Assembly: GCA_045637525.1 (NCBI GenBank)
Contig: JAZTZP010000150.1
Span: 62,001-126,000 of the forward strand
Direction: 5' to 3'
DNA from: JAZTZP01 sp045637525
Lineage (GTDB): Bacteria; Bacillota; Clostridia; UBA1381
Length of the DNA stretch: 64,000 bases
Made by a program: the position numbers and the translations under genes. Of the stretch, positions 42,560-51,517 are shown in pieces; the first letter of the stretch is position 1, and every line of letters begins with the position of its first letter. The notes below the pieces were generated by a model that made no database searches, was not told where the DNA came from, and saw only the letters and a program-made list of their open reading frames with translations.

Positions 42560-43549
42560 ATGAAGATAAGTAGTAGGCTGAATTATATAGATGTAATGAA
42601 AGGACTCGGAATTCTGCTGGTTATTTTGGGACATTGTATTAGCTCAACGGATAATTTTGTTAATAAATTTATATTGTCGTTTCATATGCCATTGTTTTTT
42701 TTCGCATCAGGATATTTGTATAGCAGGAAAAGTAATGACCGTGAATATTTTTCAGGTAAGGTAAAAGGGTTAATAGTGCCTGTTTTGTTATATCAAATAA
42801 TAAATATAATTACCAAACTTGTATTTTCACAGATTTCAGAACGATTATCTGATTTAATAATGTTGCGTGGTTTTTGGTTTATCTTTGCATTGTTTTATAT
42901 AAGTATAATGTATTATGTAATAGAAGGAATGCTTAAATTAAAAATCAAAGATGAAAATTCTTATAAAATTGATTTCTTTATGGGATGTATATCTATATTT
43001 TTTGTGATTATAGGCTGTATTTATGGGAAAATTTTTGTTAATACTACCTCGTATGTAAATCAAGCATGTGTTGGGTACATATTTTTTTGGATTGGGCACT
43101 TGATACGTAACAGAATAGAATTGAAATGTCAAAAGTTTATTAACAATAGATGGATATTGTTAATAAGTGGCTTTGTACTTTTCGCAGTTACTGGCATAGT
43201 ATCGCAATTTAATTCATCGGTGCTGATGTATTTGAACTCATATGGAAATGTAGTTTTCTTTATAATATGTTCTATGTTAGGTGTGTTTGCATTGTTTTTT
43301 GTATCACGAGCAATAGCAGACAACGCTGTTTTGGAGTTTTTCGGAAAGAATTCTCTTGTCATATTGGTAACGCATTTTTGTGTTTATCGTTTATTTGGTT
43401 TCTGTGTTAGACATATTCTGCGTGGGGGTGCTGAATGGATACACATTATTATTGTATTTTTATTAACTGCTGTAGCAGAATGGGTAATTGTTGTTGTTGT
43501 GAATAAGTTTTTCCCTTTTTTTGCTGGTAAATTTAATTATGAAAATTAA
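42560..43549 (+). CDS. Acyltransferase family 3 membrane protein
   Basis: A 329-residue protein with about ten hydrophobic segments. The N-terminal RLNYIDVMKGLGILLVILGH (residues 5-24) with its conserved His and the FHMPLFFFASGYLYSRK segment mark the Acyl_transf_3 family (O-acetyl- or other O-acyltransferases of surface sugars). ATG 42560 is chosen because GGGAG lies before it, while the frame from 42533 overlaps rmlB. It may decorate the repeat unit. Because the amine made by the aminotransferase could be acylated by either this enzyme or the ATP-grasp ligase, the roles need to be separated experimentally. Confidence 0.86.
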   Translation: MKISSRLNYIDVMKGLGILLVILGHCISSTDNFVNKFILSFHMPLFFFASGYLYSRKSNDREYFSGKVKGLIVPVLLYQIINIITKLVFSQISERLSDLIMLRGFWFIFALFYISIMYYVIEGMLKLKIKDENSYKIDFFMGCISIFFVIIGCIYGKIFVNTTSYVNQACVGYIFFWIGHLIRNRIELKCQKFINNRWILLISGFVLFAVTGIVSQFNSSVLMYLNSYGNVVFFIICSMLGVFALFFVSRAIADNAVLEFFGKNSLVILVTHFCVYRLFGFCVRHILRGGAEWIHIIIVFLLTAVAEWVIVVVVNKFFPFFAGKFNYEN

Positions 43550-43569
43550 AATGAGAGGATGGGATTCAG

Positions 43570-44745
43570 ATGAAAATAGCAGTTGCAGGAACCGGATATG
43601 TTGGGCTTTCTAATGCTATATTGCTTGCACAGAGCAATGAGGTGTGGGCGGTTGATATTATTCCGGAGAAGGTTGATATGATAAACAGTGGTAAGTCTCC
43701 GATTGTGGACGCTGAGATTGAAGATTATCTTGCAAATAAGTCGCTTAATCTTACAGCAACTATTGATGGAAAAGAGGCATATGACGGGGCGGAGTTTATT
43801 ATAATTTCTACGCCGACTAATTATGATCCAAAGAAGAATTATTTTGATACTTCATCCGTTGAGGCTGTTATTGAGCAGGTTATTAAAACTAATGATAGTG
43901 CAATAATGGTTATAAAATCAACAGTTCCGGTCGGATATACCGAGAGTGTGCGTGAAAAATATAATTGTGACAGAATAATGTTTTCGCCTGAATTTTTGCG
44001 GGAGGGACGAGCTTTATATGATAATCTCTATCCGTCAAGAATTATTGTCGGAAGTGATGAAAATCTGAAGGGCAAGGCAGAGCAGTTTGCGGAATTACTT
44101 GCTGAAGGTGCGATAGAAGAGGATATTCCAAAGCTTATAATGGCACCAACAGAAGCAGAAGCTGTAAAGCTTTTTGCGAATACATATTTGGCACTTCGAG
44201 TATCATATTTTAATGAGCTTGATACATATGCAGAGCTTCGCGGACTTGATACAAAGTCTATAATTGAAGGTGTTGGTCTTGACCCAAGAATAGGAAATCA
44301 TTATAACAATCCTTCATTCGGTTATGGCGGTTATTGTTTGCCAAAGGATACAAAACAGCTTCTTGCAAACTATAATGATGTTCCGAATAATATTATTGCA
44401 GCAATAGTAGACGCTAATCGCACCCGTAAAGACTTTATAGCAGAACGGATTTTAGAGCGTGATCCTAAAACTGTCGGGATTTATCGTCTAACCATGAAAT
44501 CCGGCTCGGATAATTTCCGCCAGAGTTCAATTCAGGGTGTTATGAAGAGAATTAAGGCTAAAGGTATTGAAGTTGTTATATATGAGCCAACGCTTAAGGA
44601 GGACACATTCTTTAATTCTGCTGTGATTCGTGATATAAATGAATTTAAAGAAAAATCAGATGTTATAATCGCAAACAGATATAATTCTGATCTTGAAGAT
44701 GTTTTAGAAAAAGTTTATACAAGAGACTTATATTTCAGAGATTAA
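43570..44745 (+). CDS. ugd: UDP-glucose 6-dehydrogenase-type nucleotide-sugar dehydrogenase
   Basis: A 391-residue dehydrogenase. The Rossmann start MKIAVAGTGYVGLSNAILLA, the MFSPEFLREGRAL segment and the catalytic Cys in YGGYCLPKDTKQLLANY (near residue 258) are typical. It oxidises UDP-glucose (or a related UDP-hexose) in two steps to the UDP-uronic acid, with two NAD+. The length is at the short bacterial end. It is the last gene of the polysaccharide locus. A hairpin at 44755-44784 follows. The product would give the polysaccharide an acidic sugar. Confidence 0.92.
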   Translation: MKIAVAGTGYVGLSNAILLAQSNEVWAVDIIPEKVDMINSGKSPIVDAEIEDYLANKSLNLTATIDGKEAYDGAEFIIISTPTNYDPKKNYFDTSSVEAVIEQVIKTNDSAIMVIKSTVPVGYTESVREKYNCDRIMFSPEFLREGRALYDNLYPSRIIVGSDENLKGKAEQFAELLAEGAIEEDIPKLIMAPTEAEAVKLFANTYLALRVSYFNELDTYAELRGLDTKSIIEGVGLDPRIGNHYNNPSFGYGGYCLPKDTKQLLANYNDVPNNIIAAIVDANRTRKDFIAERILERDPKTVGIYRLTMKSGSDNFRQSSIQGVMKRIKAKGIEVVIYEPTLKEDTFFNSAVIRDINEFKEKSDVIIANRYNSDLEDVLEKVYTRDLYFRD

Positions 44746-44754
44746 TTAACTGCC

Positions 44755-44784
44755 CCTGATATTCATTCGCGAGTATCGGGGGTG
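44755..44784 (+). terminator. Weak terminator or hairpin at the end of the polysaccharide locus
   Basis: CCCCTGATA and TATCGGGGG-type arms (8-9 bp, loop TTCATTCGCGAG) follow the ugd stop. The U-run behind is poor (TGATTTGTTT). Confidence 0.55.
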
Positions 44785-44821
44785 ATTTGTTTACAAAATT
44801 TTTAAATCTTTTTTGTGAATG

Positions 44822-44850
44822 TTGACAACTTAGGTGAAATATGATATTAT
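44822..44850 (+). promoter_or_regulatory. Promoter of dxs and the following genes
   Basis: TTGACA (44822-44827), 17-bp spacer and TATTAT (44845-44850), 41 bp before dxs. Confidence 0.8.
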
Positions 44851-44891
44851 ATTCTAAAATACATTTCCTAAAATGCAAAGGAAGAAGATAA

Positions 44892-46751
44892 ATGTTTGGG
44901 ATACTTGATAAAATTAATAAAAATAGCGATTTAAAAGAATTATCAGATGAAGACTTGAAATCTTTATGTGCTGATATACGTGAATTTCTTATTTCAAATG
45001 TGTCTGTTACAGGCGGACACTTAGCTTCAAATCTTGGTGTTGTTGAGCTGACGGTAGCGCTTCATAAGGTTTTTGATCCTGAAAATGATAAAATTGTTTG
45101 GGATGTTGGGCATCAGGCGTATGTTCACAAGATATTAACAGGAAGAAAAGAGCGTTTTTCTACGCTGCGTAAGTTTAATGGACTCAGCGGATTTCCGAAG
45201 CGTTCTGAAAGTAAAGCAGATGTATTTAATACAGGTCATAGCTCTACTTCAATATCAGCGGCTCTCGGAATGGCACGTGCAAGAGATCTGAATGGCGATA
45301 AGCATTCGGTTGTTGCGGTTTTTGGAGACGGCTCGCTTACGGGCGGTATGATGTATGAGGCGATGAATGATGCCGGAAGGACGAAAACGCCCTTAATTTT
45401 AATTTTAAATGACAATGAGATGTCGATTTCAAAAAATATTGGCTCAGTATCGCGACATTTACGTAATCTGAGAATTAAATCCGGATATTACAAGTCAAAA
45501 AAGCTTATAGGTAAGATTTTAAATAAAATTCCGTTGTTGGGCGGAAAAATGACGATATTTGCAAAGGCTGTAAAGCGTATAGTGCGTTATACAGTTATAC
45601 CGCCGACTATGTTTGATGATTTTGGATTTGATTATATGGGCCCGGTGGACGGTCATGATCTGAAGGCTATGGTTTCTGCATTGATTGAGGCAAAAAAACA
45701 AGGCTCACCTGTTGTTTTACATGTTAAAACAAAAAAAGGAAAGGGTTATTCTTTTGCTGAGAATCATCCTGAATTATATCATGGTGTTGGTACATTTGAT
45801 TTAAAAAAAGGTGTTGCTGAGAGTAGTGCGGAGGATTATTCACACAGCTTTGGAAAAGCTTTGATGGATATAGCGGCTGAGAATGATAAGGTTGTTGCAA
45901 TTACCGGAGCTATGCCGGAAAGTACGGGTCTGGCTGATTTTGCTGTAAGCTATCCTAAACGCTTTTTTGATGTCGGTATTGCCGAAGAACACGCAATATC
46001 GCTTGGCGCCGGCTTTGCTGTGTCGGGATATATACCTGTGATACCTATTTATTCATCTTTTTTACAGCGTGCATATGATCAGATTTTGCATGATATTTGC
46101 CTTCAGAAGCTTCATGTTGTAATTATTGCAGATCGTGCCGGTCTTGTCGGTGCTGATGGTGAGACACATCAGGGAGCGTATGACATATCATTTTTGTCGC
46201 ATATGCCCGGAATGATGATATTATCGCCGTCAAATTTCAGACAGCTGCGTGAAATGCTTGAGTATGCCGTAAATATACATGACGGTCCTGTGTGTATCAG
46301 ATACCCGAGAGGCAAAACTCAGCATACAGGTGATTTTGAATTTGAACCCGGAAAAGGATATGTTCATACCGATGGGGATGATGCTTTGATTATTGCTTCA
46401 GGTCGTATGGTTAAAAGAGCTTATGAAGTATATGAACTTATTAAGGAAAGAAATATCAATATTCGGATAATTGAACTTCCGACTGTTATGCCTCTTGATG
46501 AAGAACTGATTATAAAATCCGCTCTTAATACCAATATGGTATTATGTCTTGAGGATAATGTTTTCTTTGGTGGAATGAGCGAGCATATAGGCTCTTTGTT
46601 GATGAGCAGTAACGTTGATTGTATATTTAAAGCATTCACATTGCCAAAAGAGCCTGTTCCGCATGGCAGTATTTCTGAGTTGGATCGTTATTGCGGATTG
46701 GATGCTGAAAATATTGCAGAGTATATAATCAGCACTCGTACAGAGCGTTAA
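44892..46751 (+). CDS. dxs: 1-deoxy-D-xylulose-5-phosphate synthase
   Basis: A 619-residue thiamine-diphosphate enzyme that condenses pyruvate and glyceraldehyde 3-phosphate, the first and usually rate-limiting step of the MEP isoprenoid pathway. Seen: HLASNLGVVELTVALHKVF, the His region WDVGHQAYVHKILTGR, the ThDP motif FGDGSLTGGMMYEAMNDAG, and the transketolase-like C-terminal half with DRAGLVGADGETHQGAYD. Start ATG 44892 with AAAGGAAG upstream. tlyA (19 bp) and ispE follow, so one transcript probably covers two MEP enzymes. Confidence 0.96.
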   Translation: MFGILDKINKNSDLKELSDEDLKSLCADIREFLISNVSVTGGHLASNLGVVELTVALHKVFDPENDKIVWDVGHQAYVHKILTGRKERFSTLRKFNGLSGFPKRSESKADVFNTGHSSTSISAALGMARARDLNGDKHSVVAVFGDGSLTGGMMYEAMNDAGRTKTPLILILNDNEMSISKNIGSVSRHLRNLRIKSGYYKSKKLIGKILNKIPLLGGKMTIFAKAVKRIVRYTVIPPTMFDDFGFDYMGPVDGHDLKAMVSALIEAKKQGSPVVLHVKTKKGKGYSFAENHPELYHGVGTFDLKKGVAESSAEDYSHSFGKALMDIAAENDKVVAITGAMPESTGLADFAVSYPKRFFDVGIAEEHAISLGAGFAVSGYIPVIPIYSSFLQRAYDQILHDICLQKLHVVIIADRAGLVGADGETHQGAYDISFLSHMPGMMILSPSNFRQLREMLEYAVNIHDGPVCIRYPRGKTQHTGDFEFEPGKGYVHTDGDDALIIASGRMVKRAYEVYELIKERNINIRIIELPTVMPLDEELIIKSALNTNMVLCLEDNVFFGGMSEHIGSLLMSSNVDCIFKAFTLPKEPVPHGSISELDRYCGLDAENIAEYIISTRTER

Positions 46752-46770
46752 CAGGAAAGGAATAGGATTT

Positions 46771-47577
46771 ATGAGCAAGACAAGGTTAGACGTTTATCTG
46801 GTTGAAAAAGGATTGGTTCAGAGCCGCGAGCGAGCAAAGGCAATAATAATGGCAGGACAAGTTTATATAGATAATCAGAAAAGTGATAAAGCCGGCGATA
46901 TGGTAAGCGACGGGCAGAATGTTGAAGTAAGAGGCGATACTTTAAAATATGTAAGCCGAGGCGGGCTGAAGCTTGAAAAGGCAATGAAAGAGTTCCCGAT
47001 TAGTTTAGATGGTTGCATAACTATGGACATTGGTGCATCAACAGGTGGCTTTACAGATTGTATGCTTGAAAACGGTGCAGTTAAGGTGTATGCAGTTGAT
47101 GTCGGCTATGGACAGCTTGCGTGGAAATTAAGAAACGATAGTCGCGTTATTAACATGGAAAGAACAAATATCAGGTATGTCACGGAAAATGACATTCCGG
47201 ACAAAATTGATTTTGCTTCCATTGATGTTTCGTTTATATCATTAAAGCTTGTATTGCCGGTAGCTTATGAATTGCTTCGGAACGATGGAGAAATAGTGGC
47301 GCTTATTAAACCGCAGTTTGAAGCCGGTCGTGGCCAGGTGGGAAAAAAAGGCGTGGTAAGAGACATCGGCATTCATTATGAAGTAGTGAAAAATACCATA
47401 TGTGCAGCAAAAGATATAGGTTTTAACGTGCTTGGATTATCATTTTCACCGATAAAAGGCCCCGAGGGCAATATAGAATATCTTATGTATTTAAAAAAAT
47501 GTGACGGAGAATCGGATGTTGATGATGATAAAATACATGAAATAGTGGATTTATCTCACGAGGCGTTGGAAAATTAA
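46771..47577 (+). CDS. tlyA: TlyA-family rRNA 2'-O-methyltransferase
   Basis: A 268-residue TlyA. An S4 domain covers about residues 3-60 (SKTRLDVYLVEKGLVQSRER) and an FtsJ-like methyltransferase domain the rest. Conserved segments are SRGGLKLEKAMKEF, MDIGASTGGFTDCMLENGA (SAM site, about 90-108) and LIKPQFEAGRGQVGKKG. TlyA methylates the 2'-O of cytidines in 16S and/or 23S rRNA and affects capreomycin sensitivity. The old hemolysin name is misleading. It sits between dxs and ispE, as often seen for dxs-tlyA in Clostridia. Confidence 0.92.
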   Translation: MSKTRLDVYLVEKGLVQSRERAKAIIMAGQVYIDNQKSDKAGDMVSDGQNVEVRGDTLKYVSRGGLKLEKAMKEFPISLDGCITMDIGASTGGFTDCMLENGAVKVYAVDVGYGQLAWKLRNDSRVINMERTNIRYVTENDIPDKIDFASIDVSFISLKLVLPVAYELLRNDGEIVALIKPQFEAGRGQVGKKGVVRDIGIHYEVVKNTICAAKDIGFNVLGLSFSPIKGPEGNIEYLMYLKKCDGESDVDDDKIHEIVDLSHEALEN

Positions 47578-47590
47578 GCTTGGAGGAACT

Positions 47591-48475
47591 ATGAGACTTT
47601 CAGATGATATTGTAATTACAGGAAACCGTGCGATTTGCCGTTCGTACGCAAAAATCAATTTAACACTTGATGTACTTGGGAAACGCGAGGACGGATATCA
47701 TGATGTTGAGATGATAATGCAGACGGTAAATTTATCGGATTTACTTATTCTGGATTTAACTAAAGATGATATTATTATCCGGTCAAACTGTGAATATTTG
47801 CCCACGAATGAAAAGAATATCGCGTATAAGGCTGCACAGCTGTTCTTTAATGAAACAGGTATAAAGAGCGGAATTAAAATTAAGATTAACAAAAATATAC
47901 CGGTTGCGGCAGGATTGGCAGGCGGAAGCGGTAATGCAGGCGCTGTTTTGTTGGCACTTAATAAGCTGTTCGGGAATCCGTTAGAAGATGACAGGCTGTT
48001 ACAACTCGGCTTACAGCTTGGGGCAGATGTTCCGTTTTGTATGGAGGGCGGAACTTGTCGCTGTGGCGGAATCGGCGAAAAGCTTACGAGAATATCCGGA
48101 ATGAAACCGTTTAATGTTTTATTGGTAAAGCCGCCCGTCAGCGTTTCTACTGCGGCTATTTATTCACAGATAGACGATGAAGTTATTGATTTGCATCCTG
48201 ATAATGATTCTATGACTAAAGCCATAGAATGTAGCGATTTAGCCGCAATTTCAAAGGGATTATGCAACGTTATGGAGCCTGTTACTCAGAAATTGTGCCC
48301 TCTTGTCAAGGGGATTAAAGAAAAAATGCTTCTAAATGGAGCGTCCGGTGCATTAATGAGCGGAAGCGGACCGACGGTATTCGGATTGTTTGAGGATTAT
48401 AAGTCGGCGAAAGCCTCGGCTGATAGTTTTGCTTTCCAGTTCAAAGATGTGTATTTATGTAATATTTTAGTTTAG
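47591..48475 (+). CDS. ispE: 4-diphosphocytidyl-2-C-methyl-D-erythritol kinase
   Basis: A 294-residue GHMP kinase of the MEP pathway that phosphorylates CDP-methylerythritol. Seen: CRSYAKINLTLDVLGKREDG near the N-terminus, the GHMP ATP loop PVAAGLAGGSGNAGAVLLAL (about 98-117), the DVPFCMEGGTCRCGGIGE segment and SGASGALMSGSGPTVFG-type C-terminal glycine motif. Start ATG 47591 follows GGAGG. It lies 13 bp after tlyA and 15 bp before a KDPG-type aldolase gene, which is unusual company for ispE. Confidence 0.94.
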   Translation: MRLSDDIVITGNRAICRSYAKINLTLDVLGKREDGYHDVEMIMQTVNLSDLLILDLTKDDIIIRSNCEYLPTNEKNIAYKAAQLFFNETGIKSGIKIKINKNIPVAAGLAGGSGNAGAVLLALNKLFGNPLEDDRLLQLGLQLGADVPFCMEGGTCRCGGIGEKLTRISGMKPFNVLLVKPPVSVSTAAIYSQIDDEVIDLHPDNDSMTKAIECSDLAAISKGLCNVMEPVTQKLCPLVKGIKEKMLLNGASGALMSGSGPTVFGLFEDYKSAKASADSFAFQFKDVYLCNILV

Positions 48476-48490
48476 GAGTGAGTTTAAGAT

Positions 48491-49141
48491 ATGAGAGAGA
48501 CTGTTATAAGAGAGGTTTGCGAAAAAAAATTAATAGTTATTGTTCGTGGTTTGGATGAAGAAAAGCTGATTCCTTTTGCTGAGGCGGTATATAACGGAGG
48601 TATTCGGTTTATCGAAGTTACTTACAGCGCTGACGGTAAAATAACTGACGAAGAGACTGCCGGACAGATTAATAAAATAAAAAAGCATTTCAACGGCGAT
48701 ATGTTTGTCGGTGCCGGTACTGTCATTAAAGCTTCACAGGTTGAGCAGACTATGAATGCCGGAGGTCAATTCATAATTTCACCTGACACGTATGATGATG
48801 TAATAAAGAAAACTATCGGTTGCGGCCTCGTTTCGATGCCCGGAGCAATGACACCGAGCGAAATTCAGCAGGCACACAGAGCCGGAGCAGATTTTGTAAA
48901 AGTATTTCCGACTGTGAGTCTTGGAGCAGATTATATAAAGGCGATAACTGCACCGCTGTCGCATATCAGGCTTTTGGCTGTCGGCGGTGTGGATCTTACA
49001 AATATAAAGGAATATTTAAAAGCCGGTGCTATGGGATTTGGAATAGGATCAAATATCGTTAATAAAAAGCTCATAGCCCAAAATAATTTTTCTGAAATAA
49101 CTGAGCTTGCGAAACGATATGTTGATGCGGTAAATAACTGA
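48491..49141 (+). CDS. KDPG/KDPGal aldolase (class I)
   Basis: A 216-residue aldolase of the Eda/DgoA family. It cleaves 2-keto-3-deoxy-6-phospho-gluconate or -galactonate to pyruvate and glyceraldehyde 3-phosphate. Family segments are IVRGLDEEKLIPFAEAVYNG, FIEVTYSADGK (catalytic Glu), VGAGTVIKASQVEQ and the Schiff-base lysine region ADFVKVFPTVSLG. The next gene encodes a 2-keto-3-deoxygalactonate-type kinase that would supply its substrate. Both follow ispE closely. Because products equal the two substrates of Dxs, the location may be functional. Confidence 0.9.
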   Translation: MRETVIREVCEKKLIVIVRGLDEEKLIPFAEAVYNGGIRFIEVTYSADGKITDEETAGQINKIKKHFNGDMFVGAGTVIKASQVEQTMNAGGQFIISPDTYDDVIKKTIGCGLVSMPGAMTPSEIQQAHRAGADFVKVFPTVSLGADYIKAITAPLSHIRLLAVGGVDLTNIKEYLKAGAMGFGIGSNIVNKKLIAQNNFSEITELAKRYVDAVNN

Positions 49142-49158
49142 GATTGGAATGAGTCATA

Positions 49159-50112
49159 ATGAAAAACTATATAACCATCGACGGCGGAACTACAAATACG
49201 CGGATTTGCCTGGTTTCTGACAGAGTAATAATTGACAGCGTAAAACTCAGTATTGGTGCCCGTGCCGGGATTGATAATGGGGATTTACTTAAAGCAAAAA
49301 TAAAAGACGGCATTGCCGGGCTTTTAAATCAAAATAATTTTTCGGAGCAAGACATAATAAAAATACTTGCTTCAGGTATGATAACCTCGGAATTTGGTTT
49401 GTATAATCTTCCGCATATAAAGACGCCTGCCGGAATTGATGAATTAAACAGTTCAATGTTTGAAATCAAGTTGGATGAAATTTCCGGGATACCGTTTGTT
49501 TTTATAAGAGGTGTAAAAAGCGGAGACGACAACGAAGATTTCCTTTGGGAAAACGATATGATGAGAGGTGAAGAAACCGAGCTTGCAGGTATTATGACAC
49601 TTGAAAATATATCAAGTGATTGCCTGTTTGTTCTTCCCGGCTCTCACTCAAAACTGATTGAGACGGATAAAACCGGAAGAATAACGGCTTTTTCCACAAT
49701 GCTTACAGGCGAGATGATAGCGGCACTTTCTCAAAATACAATTTTGAAGGATGCTGTTGATTTAAACGTGGAAAATGCCGATGAGAAATATCTTTTAAAA
49801 GGATTCGGATATTGTTCGGAGTATGGTATTAACGATGCTTTGTTTAAAGTAAGAGTATTAAAAAACAGATTCGGATGTGGGGATGAAAATATCTATTCAT
49901 TTTTCTTAGGTGCTGTTTTATGCAGTGAAATCAAACGAATTATCAGTTCAGAAACAGGTACTGTTGCCATAGGCGGAAAACGACAGATTAAAGAAGCAAC
50001 AGCGTGTATTTTGAAAAAAGTATCTGATAAGAAAGTTATACTGATATCAGATAAAACTGTTGAGTATTCGACAAGTATAGGTATGATTCATATATATGAG
50101 TATGATAAATAA
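49159..50112 (+). CDS. dgoK: 2-dehydro-3-deoxygalactonokinase (DgoK family)
   Basis: A 317-residue kinase of the ASKHA superfamily. The phosphate-1 motif is ITIDGGTTNTRICLV at the start. The central MRGEETELAGI (about 136-146), LPGSHSKLIETDKTGRITAF and the C-terminal GTVAIGGKRQIKEAT are typical of DgoK. It phosphorylates 2-keto-3-deoxygalactonate (KDGal) for the aldolase encoded 17 bp upstream. KDG itself is possible. The pair could process products of uronate-polysaccharide breakdown by lyases such as the one at the left edge, but the distance and separate promoters make this a hypothesis. Confidence 0.86.
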   Translation: MKNYITIDGGTTNTRICLVSDRVIIDSVKLSIGARAGIDNGDLLKAKIKDGIAGLLNQNNFSEQDIIKILASGMITSEFGLYNLPHIKTPAGIDELNSSMFEIKLDEISGIPFVFIRGVKSGDDNEDFLWENDMMRGEETELAGIMTLENISSDCLFVLPGSHSKLIETDKTGRITAFSTMLTGEMIAALSQNTILKDAVDLNVENADEKYLLKGFGYCSEYGINDALFKVRVLKNRFGCGDENIYSFFLGAVLCSEIKRIISSETGTVAIGGKRQIKEATACILKKVSDKKVILISDKTVEYSTSIGMIHIYEYDK

Positions 50113-50128
50113 AAAAATTCCTGAAATT

Positions 50129-51355
50129 TCACGAATTTTTTTTATTAAATTCTTTTCTGATTTTTCCGGCAAGGTAGAGTGAACCCATTACACATGCTGT
50201 ACTGTCGTATCTCGCCGCATTAACTGCTTCAACAGGATCTGAAACCGGTACAGCTTCGACTCCGAGTTTTTTGAATTTGTTTGCCAATTCGCTTGCTTTT
50301 TGACAACGTGGCATATCAATCTGGGTTGTTATAACTTTTTTAAAGTGTTTTGAAATGAGTAAGAGACACTCATCAATTGCTTTATCCTCCATCATTGCTA
50401 TTACAGGGCAGATTTTCTTGTTCATACCTGCCAATGCGGTACAGAGCTTTTGTATTGCATCGGGATTATGAGCGCCGTCTAAAATAACATCATCGCTCAA
50501 AAATTCAAGTCTTGCAGGCCAGAATGTGTGTTCTATTCCTGATTTAATTATTTTTGAATTAATTGTAAATCCCGAATTGTTTAAAAGTTCTGCGGCTTTA
50601 ATTACCACAGCGGCATTGCATAGCTGATAATCGCCGGAAAGTGACGGACGTATGTATTCATAGCCTGTTATGGTGCCGGTTAAATAGTCCGGCAGGGGAG
50701 GTATATAAAATTCAGTTTTTTTCTTTTTACATACGTCGGTTATTATATCAATAACCGTCTGCGAATTTTCCGGATATATTACAACTTTTCCGGATTCTTT
50801 TATAATTCCTGCTTTTTCGTATGCAATTTCTTCTATTGTGTCACCGAGATACTGTGTATGGTCAAGACTAACAGAGGTTATGATGCTGATAAGGCTTTCG
50901 GAAATAACATTTGTTGCATCAAGCCGTCCGCCCATTCCGGTTTCGAGTATTACAATATCACAATTATTATGCTTAAACATAAGAAATGCAATTGCAGTAT
51001 CGAGTGCAAATTCCGAAACAGGACAATCAAATTTTTCGATACAGCTGCGAACGGTTGTTGCAATTTCGGCAAGCTCGGTATCGCTTATATCAATATTATT
51101 TATCTTAATTCGTTCATTAAATCTTTCTATATACGGAGATGTAAATAGCCCGGTTTTATATCCTGCTTCTGTCAGAATCTCAGAAAGCATGGCGGCGGTA
51201 GAGCCTTTGCCGTTTGTGCCGGCGATGTGTATAAATTTAAGCTCATTTTGAGGGTTGCCCAAATGTTGTAAAAGCTTCGATAACAATTCATTGCCGAGAA
51301 TCCGGCTGAATTTCGGTGTGTTATGTATATAAGCAAGTGTTTCTTCGTAATTCAT
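50129..51355 (-). CDS. folC: Folylpolyglutamate synthase/dihydrofolate synthase
   Basis: A 408-residue Mur-ligase-fold enzyme that adds glutamate to folates and, in many bacteria, also to dihydropteroate. The P-loop reads FIHIAGTNGKGSTAAMLSEI (about 42-61). SLDHTQYLGDTIEEIAYEKA and FLSDDVILDGAHNPDAIQKL are conserved. Start ATG at 51355 overlaps by 4 bp the stop of a 32-codon ORF (51352-51450), so its translation may depend on that ORF. The gene is convergent with the KDGal kinase gene, 16 bp apart. Confidence 0.94.
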   Translation of the reverse strand: MNYEETLAYIHNTPKFSRILGNELLSKLLQHLGNPQNELKFIHIAGTNGKGSTAAMLSEILTEAGYKTGLFTSPYIERFNERIKINNIDISDTELAEIATTVRSCIEKFDCPVSEFALDTAIAFLMFKHNNCDIVILETGMGGRLDATNVISESLISIITSVSLDHTQYLGDTIEEIAYEKAGIIKESGKVVIYPENSQTVIDIITDVCKKKKTEFYIPPLPDYLTGTITGYEYIRPSLSGDYQLCNAAVVIKAAELLNNSGFTINSKIIKSGIEHTFWPARLEFLSDDVILDGAHNPDAIQKLCTALAGMNKKICPVIAMMEDKAIDECLLLISKHFKKVITTQIDMPRCQKASELANKFKKLGVEAVPVSDPVEAVNAARYDSTACVMGSLYLAGKIRKEFNKKNS

Positions 51356-51450
51356 TTTTCATTCCTTTTTTTAATTTTTTTAATCGTATCAACTATCACA
51401 AGTGCCATAAATATTATAAGGCATATTGCTATAAGATTATCTCGAGTCAT
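51352..51450 (-). CDS. Tiny membrane peptide coupled to folC (32 aa)
   Basis: ATG at 51450 with AAAAGGAGC upstream, 32 codons, and a stop that overlaps the folC ATG (ATGA). The peptide starts with TRDNL, continues as one hydrophobic helix (IAICLIIFMALVIV) and ends in a basic tail (KKIKKRNEK), a classical single-pass topology. The good ribosome site and the ATGA junction argue that it is translated and couples to folC. No family is known to me, and folC has no other ribosome site of comparable quality. Confidence 0.6.
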   Translation of the reverse strand: MTRDNLIAICLIIFMALVIVDTIKKIKKRNEK

Positions 51451-51475
51451 TGTTTTAGCTCCTTTTTATATATTC

Positions 51476-51508
51476 AGCGAATGCGAAATAAAAAATTTCG
51501 CATTCGCT
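51476..51508. terminator. Strong hairpin between the folC unit and the SleB gene
   Basis: AGCGAATGCGAAAT (51476-51489) and ATTTCGCATTCGCT (51495-51508) form a 14-bp perfect stem with an AAAAA loop. It lies just behind the SleB stop on the minus strand. The U-run on that side is poor (GAATATA). Confidence 0.7.
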
Positions 51509-51517
51509 TTAAAATAC

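Noticed and set aside
46769..46984. Minus-strand ORF opposite tlyA
   Set aside because: A shadow of the S4 domain of tlyA, rich in Leu/Arg with no family resemblance.
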